Shown: positions 1 to 11,362, counted from the stretch's first letter. The stretch is 64,000 nucleotides of DNA from Smallanthus sonchifolius (GCA_023525975.1 CM042034.1:9307501-9371500); one strand, 5' to 3'. Notes: generated by a model from the sequence alone, not told the origin. Translations and numbers: made by a program.

Positions 1-839
1 AACTCTTGGCAACGATTTACAGTAATTTAACTGATGTGATTCTGAGATGTTATATATTCGCACACACCCATCATCACAAGCAACTGCTATACTCGCATTT
101 TCGGTAAACCGTTCCTCATACAACTCGAGTGAATCGGCTTCAACTTCACTGTCACTGGTGACATCACCATCACCTTTATCAGCTCCATGCCCATTCTCTA
201 TTGAACCCAACTCTAATTTTCGATTAAATCGCTGCCTACTCAAATGATGAGCAGCCATCTGCCAGATGGAAACACCAATAGGATCTACCACCACCTGCAA
301 ATCAAAAATTAAATTTCATGAAAATTAAAACAGTATGCCAATCAATAAAAACCAAGTATGATAAAAACTTACATAAATACAGACTCCTGTTATAATAATT
401 AATTAATAAATTAACATGCAATCCGTTAAATACAGACCTTTTGTGTCAAATTAAACAGGTTCCACTCGGAGATTGAACCATCAATGCTTGATGAAAACAG
501 TCTACCAGTCGCTAAGCCACCGGAACCGGAACTGCACCATACGAGCGATGAAACTCTCAAATTAGGGTTGCCCTGTATCGTCTACACCAACGAAATGAAT
601 TCAAAATCTAAATTATGTTACATACCTAGTGGAAACAAGACGAATTGAAAGGAAAACGGTGAGAATGATACCAATTGGCAGTGCCAACCAACGGCGCCGG
701 GGGATACAAGCCATATCTCGAGAGAACCGTCTTCTCTGGCGGCGGCAACCCGAGATTCGTCGACGCTAGTGGCTAAAGCGACTATCGGCGACGGATTCCA
801 TTGGACTGAGCTTCTGCTACATTTGTAGAAGTCGAGCAT
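1..839 (-). CDS. UTP4: UTP4 / POPCORN-like WD40 protein, first three exons (3' part outside window)
   Basis: The encoded protein resembles plant UTP4 (cirhin/POPCORN), a WD40 subunit of the nucleolar small-subunit processome needed for early 18S pre-rRNA processing. Exon 1 runs 839-672 and contains AAAREDGSLEIWLVSPGAVG, a very conserved family stretch. Exon 2 is 581-438, with GRLFSSSIDGSISEW, a WD-type blade. Exon 3 starts at 294 and leaves the window at 1. Introns are GT-AG (donors at 671-670 and 437-436; acceptors at 583-582 and 296-295), and all three exons join in phase 0. I chose the ATG at 839 (MLDFYKC) because homologues start there; the same frame stays open to an upstream ATG at 941, which is probably leader. 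Exon 3 contains an acidic linker (DGDVTSDSEVEAD) between WD repeats, as in the family. The identification rests on recalled family sequence; the gene structure is seen directly. Confidence 0.88.
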
Positions 840-1133
840 CTCCGCCGTCTTTGCTTGAACCCTAATGTCTCCAGAGGAAATGTTTGTACCGTTTGACAGG
901 GTAATTGGAGGAGATACAAATAGAAGGGCATACATCATCATACTTTACACGCTCAAGTTTTGTAAAATTAAAGTTAGGTCCTCTAACTTTTAAGATTGAC
1001 TATTAGATCATTTATTTAACATTGTTGTTACTAGAACTTAGGTCTAGAAATTTAGACATCATGTAACTAATAACTAACAAGCAAATATATACCATAAAAT
1101 CTCACTCATAGCATAGTTATTAGTACGGTCTGC
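840..1133. other. 5' leader/promoter side of the UTP4-like gene
   Basis: This stretch lies upstream of the minus-strand UTP4-like start. The first about 100 bases would be leader. I see no clear TATA box, which is common for housekeeping ribosome-biogenesis genes. The stretch ends at the 8-bp flank (CGGTCTGC) of the adjacent hAT-like element. Confidence 0.4.
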
Positions 1134-1764
1134 TAGACATGTAAATAAATACGAACGTGGCTATGTTAATGTTCGTTAATTTAACTTTAATCGAACACGA
1201 ACATATAATCGAACAAACTTTTTTGTTCATGTTTGTTCATTAAGAAAATGGGCATGTTCATGTTCGTTAGTTAAAAGCTAAACGAACAATTCATGAACGT
1301 AAACGAATACAAACAAACATAACGAACATTGTTGAAGAAACATAAATGAACACAAACGAACAAGTCTAATACATAATGAGTTGACTTTGAAGGTCAAAAT
1401 TGTAACTTTTAACACAATATTCGCACAGTTCTTTGGTACTTGTGTAATTTTCTTGAAAAGTACATCAAAACATATGACAAGTCCTACAACATGTAAACTG
1501 AATGATTTATTAACAAAACCAAGTTGACGGACATAAACGAGCATACATAAACAAACATAAATGAACAAAAACACAAACACACAAAACAGAACGTTCATGT
1601 ACGTAAATGAACAAACGAGACAGGGGTTAGTGTTCGTTTTTTAATTAAAAGAACAAAATCATTTGTTCGTGTTCGTTCGTTTATTAAATAAACGGACATA
1701 AATGAACTTCCCGTCAAACGGTTCATGAACAGTTCACTAAACGTTCGGTTCATTTACATGTCTA
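1134..1764. mobile_element. hAT-like non-autonomous DNA transposon
   Basis: The ends are inverted repeats: TAGACATGTAAATAAA at the left, and the reverse complement of the right end reads TAGACATGTAAATGAA. The flanks carry an almost perfect 8-bp duplication (CGGTCTGC at 1126-1133, CGGTCTGG at 1765-1772), the size made by hAT transposases. The interior is full of direct and inverted GTTCGTT/AACGAAC motifs, so either strand can fold. There is no transposase. It sits inside a short repeat that also occurs at 20861. Confidence 0.65.
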
Positions 1765-1853
1765 CGGTCTGGGGATGATGAGATGAGGACAAACATTTTC
1801 CTATTCTAGGGGATAGAAAGGTTGCTCCTGCTGAGACCCACAACTCCAAAAAG
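1765..1853 (+). repeat. Short dispersed repeat (SINE-like body), copy 1
   Basis: The GGTCTGGGGATGATGAGATG ... GGGGATAGAAAGGTTGCTCC ... TGAGACCC pattern recurs at 20861-20950 in the same orientation. The layout (short dispersed unit ending in a GAGACCC motif) recalls the 3' body of widespread plant SINEs of the Au type. The polymerase III head is missing here, and the hAT-like element has inserted at its left edge. Confidence 0.4.
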
Positions 1854-3933
1854 TTGGAGATCATGTATTAAGAAGTGACTAATTATGTATGCAACTTTTA
1901 GCTTGCAAAGTATGTGTTCAGTTTTGACCAATTTAAGAGTTAACATGTTACTATTTAAAAAAAAACAAAGTGCATATATTTTAGACAAGTTTAATGACTT
2001 TGATATACAAAAGTTAGTTTAATGACTTTTTCATGTATTTTTAGAGTTGGATGACTTTGATATACTAAACTAGGCTGGGAGAATTTTTCATGAGAAATAA
2101 CATAACTTGATGGGTTTTTTTAATATTTACTAAACCTTAATTGGCATGGTCGGTGATCAATCAAGGTGAAGCACCACCACCCACGTTATGAATGTATATT
2201 AACTTTTTCATAATTTAAACAAAGATAGATATTGGTGTAGTTGTTTATTTGTACTTTCCTTACTTACACTTTCAGGTAATGGATTCGAAACCCATGGCTA
2301 ATAACTATTTTTTTGTTTTATTTTCTTTGTTTTTTTATTTCTTTTGATTATTATTTTTTAATTATTATGTGTAATGTGAGAGGCATAATACATTTTTATA
2401 TCTATGGTTCTATCTTCAAAACCAATCTGCATCAAATTCATACGTTACTTTTATGTAGTTGAGTAGCCATAATCTCAAATGTTTTTAACGCCAAAACATT
2501 AATTTTCTTTCGTTTTTTTCTTTCGTTTTTTTACATTTTAGTTCAGAGTTAAACGAGTAGGCATAACCTCATATGTTTTTATATACATAACTATGTTTCT
2601 TTTTTAACCGTCTCAACGGTTTAAGATATGTTTCAAGCCACGGATAACGAGAATTCGAGTTAGCAATGGCAAAGCTTCATTAGGGCCCGGGGGCCCCGCC
2701 CCCTGATTTTTCGCTCAGAAGTGTTAATTTATACGTATTCGTCCGAAAATTTTATGTATTAAGTTCCCCCCTCCCCCTGCGTTTTTCTTCAAGCTTCGCC
2801 ACTACGAATTAGGATACGTTTCGACACCGTCGCAACGCGCGGCGGGTAAAATTACTTGTTAACACTTAAAACACAAAATAAATAACCAATATAACATTAA
2901 AAAATTTAAAAGTGGATAAAATACGTTGTTCTGAAAAAATAAGGGACAAAGCGTTTATGGAATTTGTCATTTGTTATATTTTTGGTTAAATTCTATATAA
3001 ATAAAACTAGATATATACTTAGATTGCATATAAAATTACACAAATACTTTCGATGGTCTTAATGAAAATTTTTAATGTATTAGATGATCTTCTTGTAGTA
3101 AAAGTTTGTTTGAAATCAATCTTTATAAACAAGTTTTTCGACCATTAAATGTTGATTGAAACTTTCATTCTTCTAAGGCTTATAGTTCCACTACTATTAT
3201 GTTGAACTATTTAGTTGAGAGGTGGTTCTATTTCTTATCTGTGTGAAAAAAAAGGTTTTAATATAACTTGAAAAATGGTTAAAGGACATTGTCTAAAAAT
3301 TGTGTAATTTGGTCCTTTTTTTTTTGTTTTTGTAATGTTGACTACTTTTAAGGAGTTTTGAGTTTAATATGACAAGTTTTTTTTGTTAGCTATGCATAAA
3401 ACAACTCATGTAGTATGGTTACATGTTAGTCTGTTTTCATAATCTTGGTTTGTTTTTTTGGTCAATATTGAGGGGGAAAATTTTCATGTCAATCTTGGTC
3501 TGTTTTTTTTCTTTATGTCAATCTTAGTCTGTTTTCATAGTACGCCTATGATATGTGGTTTGTAAGTTTACCACTCTTGTTTTCAAAGATTAATCTTGAA
3601 TTTTGTGACAACCATGTTTTCTTTAGTTGGAAAGATGTTTACTAGTTGGAAAAGTTATGTGTTATGTAAATTACAAGTATTTTGGCAGTAAAAGTTGTTG
3701 TCTTATAGAATCACGTGATTCAATTTTTTGTGGCTCTATGTTCTTGTAAAATTGTTAAAGTTTTTTATAAAATCAAATTAGTTTTTATGTTGTTTACAAG
3801 TTTTGACATGAATCCAATGTTTTCTGGTTGGTAAAATCATGTGATTTGTGTTCAATCAAAATATGTTTGGATGTGTCTTTGAAGTCCGGTGTAGATCATA
3901 TGATTCTCGTTGTTATCAGACTTATTTTTTGTG
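1854..3933. other. AT-rich intergenic DNA with fragments of repeats
   Basis: No supportable gene. Bases 2660-2810 hold a GC-rich dispersed-repeat fragment (GGGCCCGGGGGCCCCGCCCC) of the kind also seen near 33615. Bases 2585-2865 resemble the 3' part of the Helitron family described at 5389 and 35440 (TCAACGGTTTAAG; CGCAACGCGCGGCGGGTAAAA). Long T-rich runs fill 3240-3800. Confidence 0.4.
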
Positions 3934-4745
3934 TTAGGTCCGATCCAGATCCAAACACGATCGATTCAAAACCTGTTACTCACGGAATCAATAACAAATG
4001 CAGTGTAATCTCTCGGTTTGATATGAAACACTCACCAACACTTGGTAATCTTCACACAAAAGTACTAGATAAACAGAGAGTAAATAAACTGATTTTGTAT
4101 TCAATATGTGGTATCTGTTTTACAAAACTCTCATTTGTTCATGTACAACACAAAAGAGATACCTATCAATTATTTATAGTATATGAACACACAAAATCAC
4201 CAAACATTCAAACAATCAAATCCATAGAAGGTTTCGTGCGAAACACATATCCGATTTTGAGTATGAGAAATCTAGAATTAATCAATAAAAAAAAAAAAAA
4301 ATTTGAGTAGATATTGCAAATCTGATCCAATAGAGCCGTTCTTGAAATACACAATCCGAGATTTTTTTATACCAATTGAATCACGAAACAATCCATAATC
4401 GATCAAATCCAGTGTGAAAACATGAACTGAATGTTCATATCATCCATAATGAATATAATAAGCTCCAATTGAGACGAATTAACATCTAATCGATCGTAAA
4501 ACTCTGAAAAATACGCAAAACAGAGAGCCAAAGTTATGATAGCAATTATTAGGTCCGATCCATATCCAAACACGATCGATTTAACACCTGTAACTGGCAG
4601 AATCGGTAACTAATGAGATATAATCTCTCAATTTGATAAGAACACTCACCAAAACTCAGTAATCTTCACACATGAGTAATAGAGAAAGAGAGTATTTAAA
4701 CTGATGATTTTGTATTCAATATGGTATATGGTTTACAAAAATCTG
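3934..4745 (+). repeat. Direct repeat pair about 200 bp long
   Basis: Bases 3934-4135 and 4551-4745 are diverged direct copies. Both begin TTAGGTCCGATCCA and share CACGATCGATT, the AATCTCTC block, TCAC-CAA-ACT and TTTTGTATTCAATATG. They are about 615 bp apart. The arrangement could be the two ends of a decayed miniature retroelement or a simple tandem duplication. No primer-binding site is visible next to the first copy. Confidence 0.55.
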
Positions 4746-5388
4746 ATTCGCTATATGGTGAAACAATTGTTCTTTAAGTTCTAGGCTATATGATGAAAAA
4801 ACATTTCTTAGTAAAACAGTTACGAGAGCACTTGGAAAAAAGCCAAATGGGTTCTAGCTTCCTATGCAAACAAAACACAAGTCATGATAGAGGTCAAAGG
4901 TAGGATCATTTAACTATAAAAATTCGGGTATATATATCTATATACCCGGGTCATACTACATTCAACCCTGCTTTTTCGGATGAAAATAATTTTGGCCCGA
5001 ACAACAGAAAGCTAAAATTTGTTGTTGCTATTACATCGGATTAGCATTTTTATTTTCAAGTGAGACAAGTTCATATGATCACCTTTTACGGGTTGCATAT
5101 GATTCCACCCGTTTTGGCGATCATGAATATGTTGTGGTTCTTTAAAATCGTCATTCAAGAAAAAGAAGACTCACACCAGCAGATGAAATTCTTACTTTGT
5201 GTCCTAACTCGGTACAAAAGAAAAGGGTAATCATATAATTATTACATCCTATGTCATTCAAATTGTGCATATTTGTATTCTCATCTTTAAGCCATTTTTT
5301 TAAATGCTATATTTATTAACTTCGTTTACAAAAATTGGAATGTTTATTATTCAGATTCATTTCATTGTAAGTTAGTTTTTGAATATAA
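4746..5388. other. Intergenic DNA, no gene seen
   Basis: AT-rich, with no long reading frame and no clear repeat end. A short palindrome (GGGTATATATATCTATATACCC) lies near 4927. Confidence 0.4.
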
Positions 5389-5620
5389 CTAGAAATTTTG
5401 CCCCACGCTCCGCGTTGGGAAACAGATCTTAAACGGTTGATACGGTGACATTAACGTAGCTACACACAAAAAAAACGCGATTAAATAAATTTTTTCTCGC
5501 GCTCCGCAACGGGAGCTAGACCTTAAACGGTTGAAGCGGTGACATTAACGTAGGTAAGCTCAAAAAGAAACATAGTTAAATACATTAAAGAAACGTATAA
5601 AATTACAACGACTCGGGTGT
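5389..5620 (-). mobile_element. Helitron 3' end, minus strand
   Basis: Read on the minus strand, the sequence ends CGTGGGGCAAAATTTCTAG followed by T. That is a Helitron 3' terminus: CTAG before host T, just downstream of the GC-rich stem CCCAACGCGGAGCGTGGGG. The subterminal region repeats the block CTACGTTAATGTCACCG...TCAACCGTTTAAG twice (5430-5460 and 5520-5560). The same block occurs in the opposite-facing end at 9575. The 5' TC end was not located. Confidence 0.55.
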
Positions 5621-7462
5621 GGAGATCGAAATATAGATAAAAGACAGTTAGATAACGGTGAAGAGGTTTTTCAGTCGGTGTCGGTCTCTTTTTCACGGTA
5701 CCTACATGTCACCGTCAGTCGATAAAACTCAAGATACCAAAAAAATAGTTTATTTTGAACACAACTTTGTTTTTAACAAAATTTATACCGGGACATAAAG
5801 AAAAAAACCAAACAAACGGAAATTATTAAGGAAAAATCGAATAATATATACTACAGAGGTAAACTTAAAACTTTAAAATTTAAGGGGGTGAAAATGATAT
5901 TTTATAAATTTGAGATGTTATTTTTAAGATTTCATAAAGTTTAGGGGATGAGTTTGTCAATGGCCATTTACAACCGACATTTGATTTTAAGTTTATTAAT
6001 AATAACTAGTGTTGAATAGTCGCAATGGTATATTCGGAATTACAAAAAATATTACGTTGTTTTGAAAAAAGTCTAACCAAAGAAGTTAAAAAAAAATAAC
6101 TATATATAAACAAAGTTCTGACAAAAAAAAAATCATATTGTTTTTTCTCTTAAATGTTAAGTTTTTTTTATCATTCATTCATTATTGTGTTGCGACGATG
6201 ACTTTAGTTAACTGCGTAAAAAGAAAAGTATAAAGTTGCAGCTGCTCGATTCTGAATAACGAAGGTATATTCGGAAATAAAGGAAAATGTACGTCGTAAA
6301 ATTAAGCTTAAGAAACACAGAAGTGCATCTTAAAGAAAATGAAGTAAAAGTATATCACACAGTCACACTTGACCCCGCTCGGTTTTGAATAAAGTTTACG
6401 TTAAAACTTAAATAGGCTTGGTTTTGAATAAATCTATAGAAAAGCGTCGATAAAAATAAGCACGTCGATTTAGTTTATTCTGAACATACAAAACGATATA
6501 TTTAAAAACATATATTTTTGAATTAAATAATGTTTTCTAACTTTATTTGATAAATTTGTCTAATAATTTTTTATAACATAATTCTTCTAACAAACAGTTT
6601 CCAACAACAGAAAAATTAACTTAATTAACTTTTTATCAATTTTGATAAAAAAAAAAGTTTCATATTGATAAAACAATTAAACCATAAAAGGCTATGGGCG
6701 AAGAATTGAACCCAGGTTTAAAGCTGCTTCAAGTCAATTTAGAGCAAAGTCACAAACCACCACGACAAATTCAATTATTGGTACATTAATGGAAAAAGTA
6801 TTATTTAATATATAAAACTTTCAGGAAACAACCAATTAGAGTTAGTTACTGTAGACGTCTACCTTAAATGTATAGGTATAGAGTTGGAGGGGCCTACTAA
6901 AAAAATCTTATGATTAGAGGACCTCCATAAAAAAAAATTAAAGTCTCATATATCTGACACATTGTTATTCCGCCAAACGAACATTTGACGAGGTTTTTCT
7001 TCGTATTAGTGTTCTTTATCCAAATGTCCTGAATGGGTTTTAAATTTTAGTAAAAACCGGTCCATCCCGACTCAGGGTTTAATTTTAAAAATGGTTAATG
7101 GGTTTAATTTCTTGTGTTTAATTTTATTTAATTACTGGGCGTAACTTTATTTAGTTTATAACAGGGATAACTGCGTAGAATAGTTACCAAGTTTCTCATT
7201 TGTTTCGTTTAAATACCTTAAACTTGTTTTGTCTCTTTAAGGTCAATCAACTTTGATTCTTTGTTCCATTGTTGCGTAATTAGCAGGTTACCACTTGATG
7301 ACATGTCATCTAATATTTTTTAATTTCTAATGCTTACGTGAATTTATTTAATAATAGTGACACAGCTTTTTTAATTTATAAAAATTAAAAAAATAGTATT
7401 TTTTTTTGTTTTTTTGAGTACATAGATGTAGTTTTTTTTTTTCATTTGAATATATATATATA
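5621..7462. other. Helitron-like body and AT-rich DNA, no gene
   Basis: Bases 5621-6490 keep the sequence style of the adjacent Helitron (CTCGGTTTTGAATAAA motifs near 6380 and 6425, also found at 25440). No helicase or Rep reading frame survives. Bases 6690-6790 and 7000-7450 hold no recognisable feature beyond poly-T/poly-A runs. Confidence 0.35.
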
Positions 7463-7853
7463 TAGGGTGAAAACTCACATGAGTTGTGAAAACTCATGAA
7501 AACTCTATGTAATAACTTTATTTTTATTTTTTTTTAAATATGGTAGTTTTGTTACATATTTTCGTCACTTTTTATAAATAAAAAAAATCAAAAAAGCGTC
7601 GAAGGAATTTTTTTAAAAAAAGATGTAACATTTTTAAAAAAATCCCGTTTTTCAGTTTTTTACATATGTAACAACGTCATAACGGTAGTTTTTTTTACAA
7701 TTTTTATATCTTTTAAAAAAAAATCCTTCAGCACTTTTTTGATTTTTTTTTAAAGTGACGAAAATATGTAACAAAACTACTATCTTTTTTTTAAAAAAAG
7801 TAGAGTTTTTATGGGTTTTCACAACTCATATGGGTTTCCATTTTAACCCAACC
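7463..7853. mobile_element. MITE flanked by (TA)n, inverted-repeat type 1
   Basis: The left end (AGGGTGAAAACTCACATGAG...) and the right end are long imperfect inverted repeats of about 50 bp: GAGTTGTGAAAACTCATGAA faces TATGGGTTTTCACAACTCAT. Both sides abut TATATATA runs, as in elements that insert into TA microsatellites. The interior is also palindromic (poly-A/T and AAAAAGCG/CTTTTT blocks). There is no coding capacity. Confidence 0.6.
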
Positions 7854-7867
7854 ATATATATATATAT

Positions 7868-8376
7868 GGGAAGGTTCCACTAAAAAGTAGTTTTTCGCTA
7901 AGAAACGCTAAGAAGTGGGTCAAACGAACTCCGATTGAGCTCATTCAAGCGGCGTTGTAACCGTCTCATCGAACTCTAATCTGGACCCAAAAACCTCAAC
8001 CCCCTCCACCCGCACCCCCAAAAACCTAAACCCCCCTCCAACCCCACCCCGAAAAGCCTAAACCCCCCACCCCACCCCCAAAAAACCTAAACTCCCCAAC
8101 CCCACCACCCCAAAAAAAAAAAACCTAACCCCCCCCCCACCAAAAAAAGAACCTAAACTCACCCCCACCCCCCAAAAAAAACCTAAACCCTATGGCTAAA
8201 ATCCTAAAATTCAACGCTAAGATCTAAACCTTAAAAACTAAGATGGTAGAGTTCGAAGATACGGTTCCAACGCCGCTGGACTGAGCTCAATCCGAGTTCG
8301 TTTGATATCGTTTTTTAATGTTTTTGTCACTTCTTAGATTTCTTAACCGAAAACAACTTCTTATTTGAACCTCCCT
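7868..8376. mobile_element. MITE flanked by (TA)n, inverted-repeat type 2
   Basis: The left terminus GGGAAGGTTCCACTAAAAAG, running into CGCTAAGAAACGCTAAGAAGT, faces the right terminus ACTTCTTAGATTTCTTAACC...TTTGAACCTCCCT, about 50 bp of inverted repeat. The element sits between two TATATATA runs, directly beside the 7463 element. Another inner inverted pair (AACGAACTCCGATTGAGCTC near 7923, GAGCTCAATCCGAGTTCGTT near 8283) shows that the whole unit folds back on itself. Confidence 0.65.
7990..8190 (+). repeat. C-rich, telomere-like AACCTAAACCCC tract inside the MITE
   Basis: The motif A(n)CCTAAAC(n) recurs about seven times, separated by CCCCACCCC runs. The opposite strand is therefore strongly G-rich. 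The motif resembles the plant telomere unit CCCTAAA but is irregular and internal to a transposon-like element. Confidence 0.6.
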
Positions 8377-8387
8377 ATATATATATA

Positions 8388-8682
8388 CTATGTTAAAATC
8401 CCGTGTATTACACGGGTTAAATAAATATAATATTATATATTAAGTAATAAAAATTTTATTTTTTAAAAACTCGTGTTTTACACGGGTTGAATAAACCCGT
8501 AAAATACAATATAATCTGTTAATACATACACTCGTCAAAATATGTCAGAAGATTTATTAATATAAAGATTATTATTTTATTTAAAAAATATATTATTATT
8601 ATTATTGGATAGTGGTGTAATTAATAGGAGAGAGAATAAAAAAAAATAATGAGAATTAATGTGAAGACCATGTAGATATAGA
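8388..8682 (-). mobile_element. Small non-autonomous Helitron, minus strand
   Basis: The minus-strand 3' end carries a perfect hairpin CCCGTGTAATACACGGG followed by ATTTTAACATAG and host T. CATAG replaces the usual CTAG-type end. The 5' end is TCTATATCTAC, preceded by host A. It aligns along its length with the element at 14300-14635 (shared AATATTATATATTAAGTAATAAAAA and AATAGGA(A/G)AGAG). Confidence 0.55.
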
Positions 8683-9480
8683 TTTACTTTCCAATCACTT
8701 TAAAGATATTAATTTCAACGTTTCAATAAAAAACTTTTCTTTGTTACGGTGGTTAGTTTACTTTAAATTAAAGTCCAATTCTTTAGTTCGAATCCCATGA
8801 GCAGACATTCTTTTTTAATCCCACAATTTGATTAAAACTCAATTCATTAATTCTGAAAAGTTGTCTTACTTTACTCTTTTACCGTTTTCTGTTTTTTTTT
8901 AAATAAACTTTTCTGTTCCTTGAGCGATTAATCTTTTTTTATCTTCAGAACTGAGTCGTCATAATTTCATATGTTTCTTTTATATATTTAGCTACGTTAA
9001 TGTCACCGCCGTAACACGCATAATAAAATTTGCAAACGCGCCGCATCACGCGACTTCAACTGTTTTTTTTTTGTTCCTTTTTTTTTCTTTTTATCCTTTT
9101 ATATTTATTTTTTAAAATTATTTCATTTTCTTTATTATTAACTTCTTTAACCAATTTACCGTTGCGATGTAGTTTTTAACAATTCACCTTTTTATGTAAA
9201 TTTTATCAGTGCTAAAAATTCTGTTTTTGTCTTATTTTTTTACCGGTTTCGATTTTTTTCGACAATTCAGTGTTAATTTATTCAATTGTTTTGTTTTTTG
9301 TATAAAGTTTTGAATTTATCAACGTAAATTCACATCTATAAACATTGTTATGTATACTTTAATCTAACTTTTTTCATTAACTTGGAATACATTTTTTTCT
9401 GCAGCGGTTTTATCGTTTAATGTTAGGTCGTGTTTACGCTGCAGCGTGCTTGACATAATACTTTTTTTTTTCTATTTACA
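8683..9480. other. AT-rich DNA with internal Helitron-like motifs
   Basis: No gene. Bases 8975-9065 repeat the CTACGTTAATGTCACCG block followed by CGTAACACGC. They probably belong to the Helitron whose 3' end is at 9575. Bases 8745-8815 contain a GTTCGAATCCC motif, which could be a polymerase III B-box remnant. Confidence 0.35.
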
Positions 9481-9499
9481 CTGAACAGCCGCAACTCCA

Positions 9500-9575
9500 T
9501 GCTTATATTTTATGTACTTAACTACGCTAGTGTCACCGTACGACCCCGTCGTAACACGCGGGTTTTAATTTCTAG
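9500..9575 (+). mobile_element. Helitron 3' end, plus strand
   Basis: The sequence CTACGCTAGTGTCACCGTACG, then CCCGTCGTAACACGCGGG (short stem), then TTTTAATTTCTAG followed by T is a Helitron 3' terminus. It belongs to the same family as 5389, in the opposite orientation. The 5' boundary is unknown, so only the terminal part is given. Confidence 0.5.
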
Positions 9576-10350
9576 TATATATATATTTCAAGTACCGAGA
9601 TATACGTGGATTTTTTTCATTCAAATATATATATATTTATACAGACATAATAAGTCTAAAAACTTATAATAAATAAACAAATAACAAAAAAAGTATTGTA
9701 AACCAATAATTTCTAGTTTAGGGATTACGAATAGGACAAAATCATGAATGGAGGAAGAAGCGGCATTGACGGTTTGGAATCGTGAATTCAGGATTTGGGG
9801 GTTATAGTTTATGAACAATTTACATATATGGTAGGGATATGGAATCGTGAATGGAGGTGTATGTGATTATCAATTTATTTTTTTTGTAAGATTGATCATA
9901 TCTTTTTTTTTATTTAAAAAAAGCCACGCAACTATCTTATAATCCACCTATGCATTTTCAAATAAAATAAAAAATGGTAACATGTTGAATACACAACTTT
10001 GAAACAAATAATCAAAGTTGAGTGACCTTAAAAAGACAAAAAAAATTTGAGGTATTTAAACAGAGCTGAAGAGAAACTTGGTTATTATTCTGTAAAGTTT
10101 TTCCTTTATAATACTTGTTTATTGGGTTTAGTTAATAGGCTTAATTTTGTTTAGTTTATAATTAATCAGTTTATAGTAATTTAACATTTGTAAAATTTCA
10201 AAATCTTAAATTATTTTTCTTGGGTTGGTGTCAAAAAAATTTAAGGTTCGTTCGAGATTAAATTAAATCATATAATATAACAAAAAGAAAATTTTATGAG
10301 GGGTGGGAGTGACCTTCATCGCCGGGTCATCCCCACCCCTAGGTCCGTTC
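9576..10350. other. AT-rich intergenic DNA, no gene seen
   Basis: Contains (TA)n runs at 9577-9645 and long A/T tracts. The short open frames here have no family resemblance. Confidence 0.35.
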
Positions 10351-11043
10351 ATGCCTCCTATGTTATTTTCTTTTGGCCTTTATCTACCAGGACTTGTTTA
10401 CAGGATTCACCATTTAAGACGAAAAGAAACTTGTATTATTGGAGGGTACCCACCCCCATATGGTCGAACATACAAATTAAAGAAAAAAACCCTTGAATTA
10501 GATGTACCTAAACTAGACTGTCTACCATCCAAACTGTATGGTGTTCAAACCATTTTCCTTCTGAACCATAATGCCTTGATTTGTTCAATCACACACTATT
10601 TAGTGTGAAACCAGTAAGAACATATTGTATGAAGGTTTAGGCATAGACATCATGAGTACCAACATCAAATGTCATAACACAACAATTAAAGAGTTTATGT
10701 TCTTGTGTTATATGAAGACACTAACCTAACATACCGGTCAACGAATAATAGCTTGAAATGTGCAACAAGCATGCCTAGAAGGACCAACAGTATAAATATC
10801 CACATATATTTTTTAAAGACAAATTTCTTTTATTCTATAGGAGTGAGACTTGAACTCATGACCTACTCAAACATTGTCTCTACCACTGTGCCACCAACCT
10901 AATGACAAATATCCACATATAACATATTAATTACCAACATTTACTACTTTCTTACATCCATCAATCTCCTATGTAAGCATATATTTATTCTCACACCATG
11001 ATTTCCTACATTCATTAATTATTAATATAAAATAGATATTGAC
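10351..11043 (+). repeat. Duplicated segment, copy 1
   Basis: This matches 11438-12247 in the same orientation. Shared stretches include ATTTTCTTTTGGCCTTTA, TACCATCCAAA-TGTATGGTGTTC, GAGTACCAACATCAAATGTC and AACATACCGGTCAA. It is interrupted by a SINE at 10809. It does not look like a gene; open frames across it are not conserved between copies. Confidence 0.7.
10809..10906 (-). mobile_element. Short tRNA-derived SINE, minus strand, 15-bp target-site duplication
   Basis: Perfect duplications AAATATCCACATATA flank the unit at 10794-10808 and 10907-10921. On the minus strand it begins with a polymerase III head: A-box-like GGTTGGTGGCACAGTGGTAG, B-box-like GAGTTCAAGTC, then CTCACTCC and an A-rich tail. 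The body after the tRNA-like head is almost absent, so this is either a very short SINE or a 3'-truncated copy. Confidence 0.75.
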
Positions 11044-11362
11044 TCTCACGAGAAACTCGTCTCTCGTGATGAGTCTTATAAATATGTTCTTATTCTCACG
11101 TAGAACATTAGTCACAACAAACACTCTCTCCCTATCCTCGTGAGTCTCATAAATATGTTCTTATTCTCACACCGAACTTTTAGTCATTAGAAACTCTTTT
11201 TTTATGAGAAGAGTTTCTCACGTGATGGGTCTTATAAACACGTACTTATTCTAACGTCGAACATTAGTCACGAGAACCTCTCTCTCGTGGTGAGTCTTAC
11301 ACACTTATTCTCACACTGAACTTTAGTCACTAAAACCTCCTCTCTCGTGGTGAGTCAGTCTT
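11043..11362 (+). repeat. Imperfect tandem repeat, about 65-70 bp unit, 4-5 copies
   Basis: Each unit reads roughly GAGTCTTATAAATATGTTCTTATTCTCACG, then GAAC(A/T)TTAGTCAC, then CTCTCTCGTGGT. Copies start near 11062, 11141, 11217 and 11290. The array lies exactly between the two copies of the duplicated segment. Confidence 0.7.

Noticed and set aside
3828..4310. 160-codon plus-strand frame
   Set aside because: It overlaps a direct repeat whose second copy (4551-4745) does not preserve the frame; composition is like the surrounding AT-rich DNA.
10303..10608. 101-codon frame in duplicated segment copy 1
   Set aside because: The paired copy at 11438 has indels and stops in this frame, so it is not under coding constraint.
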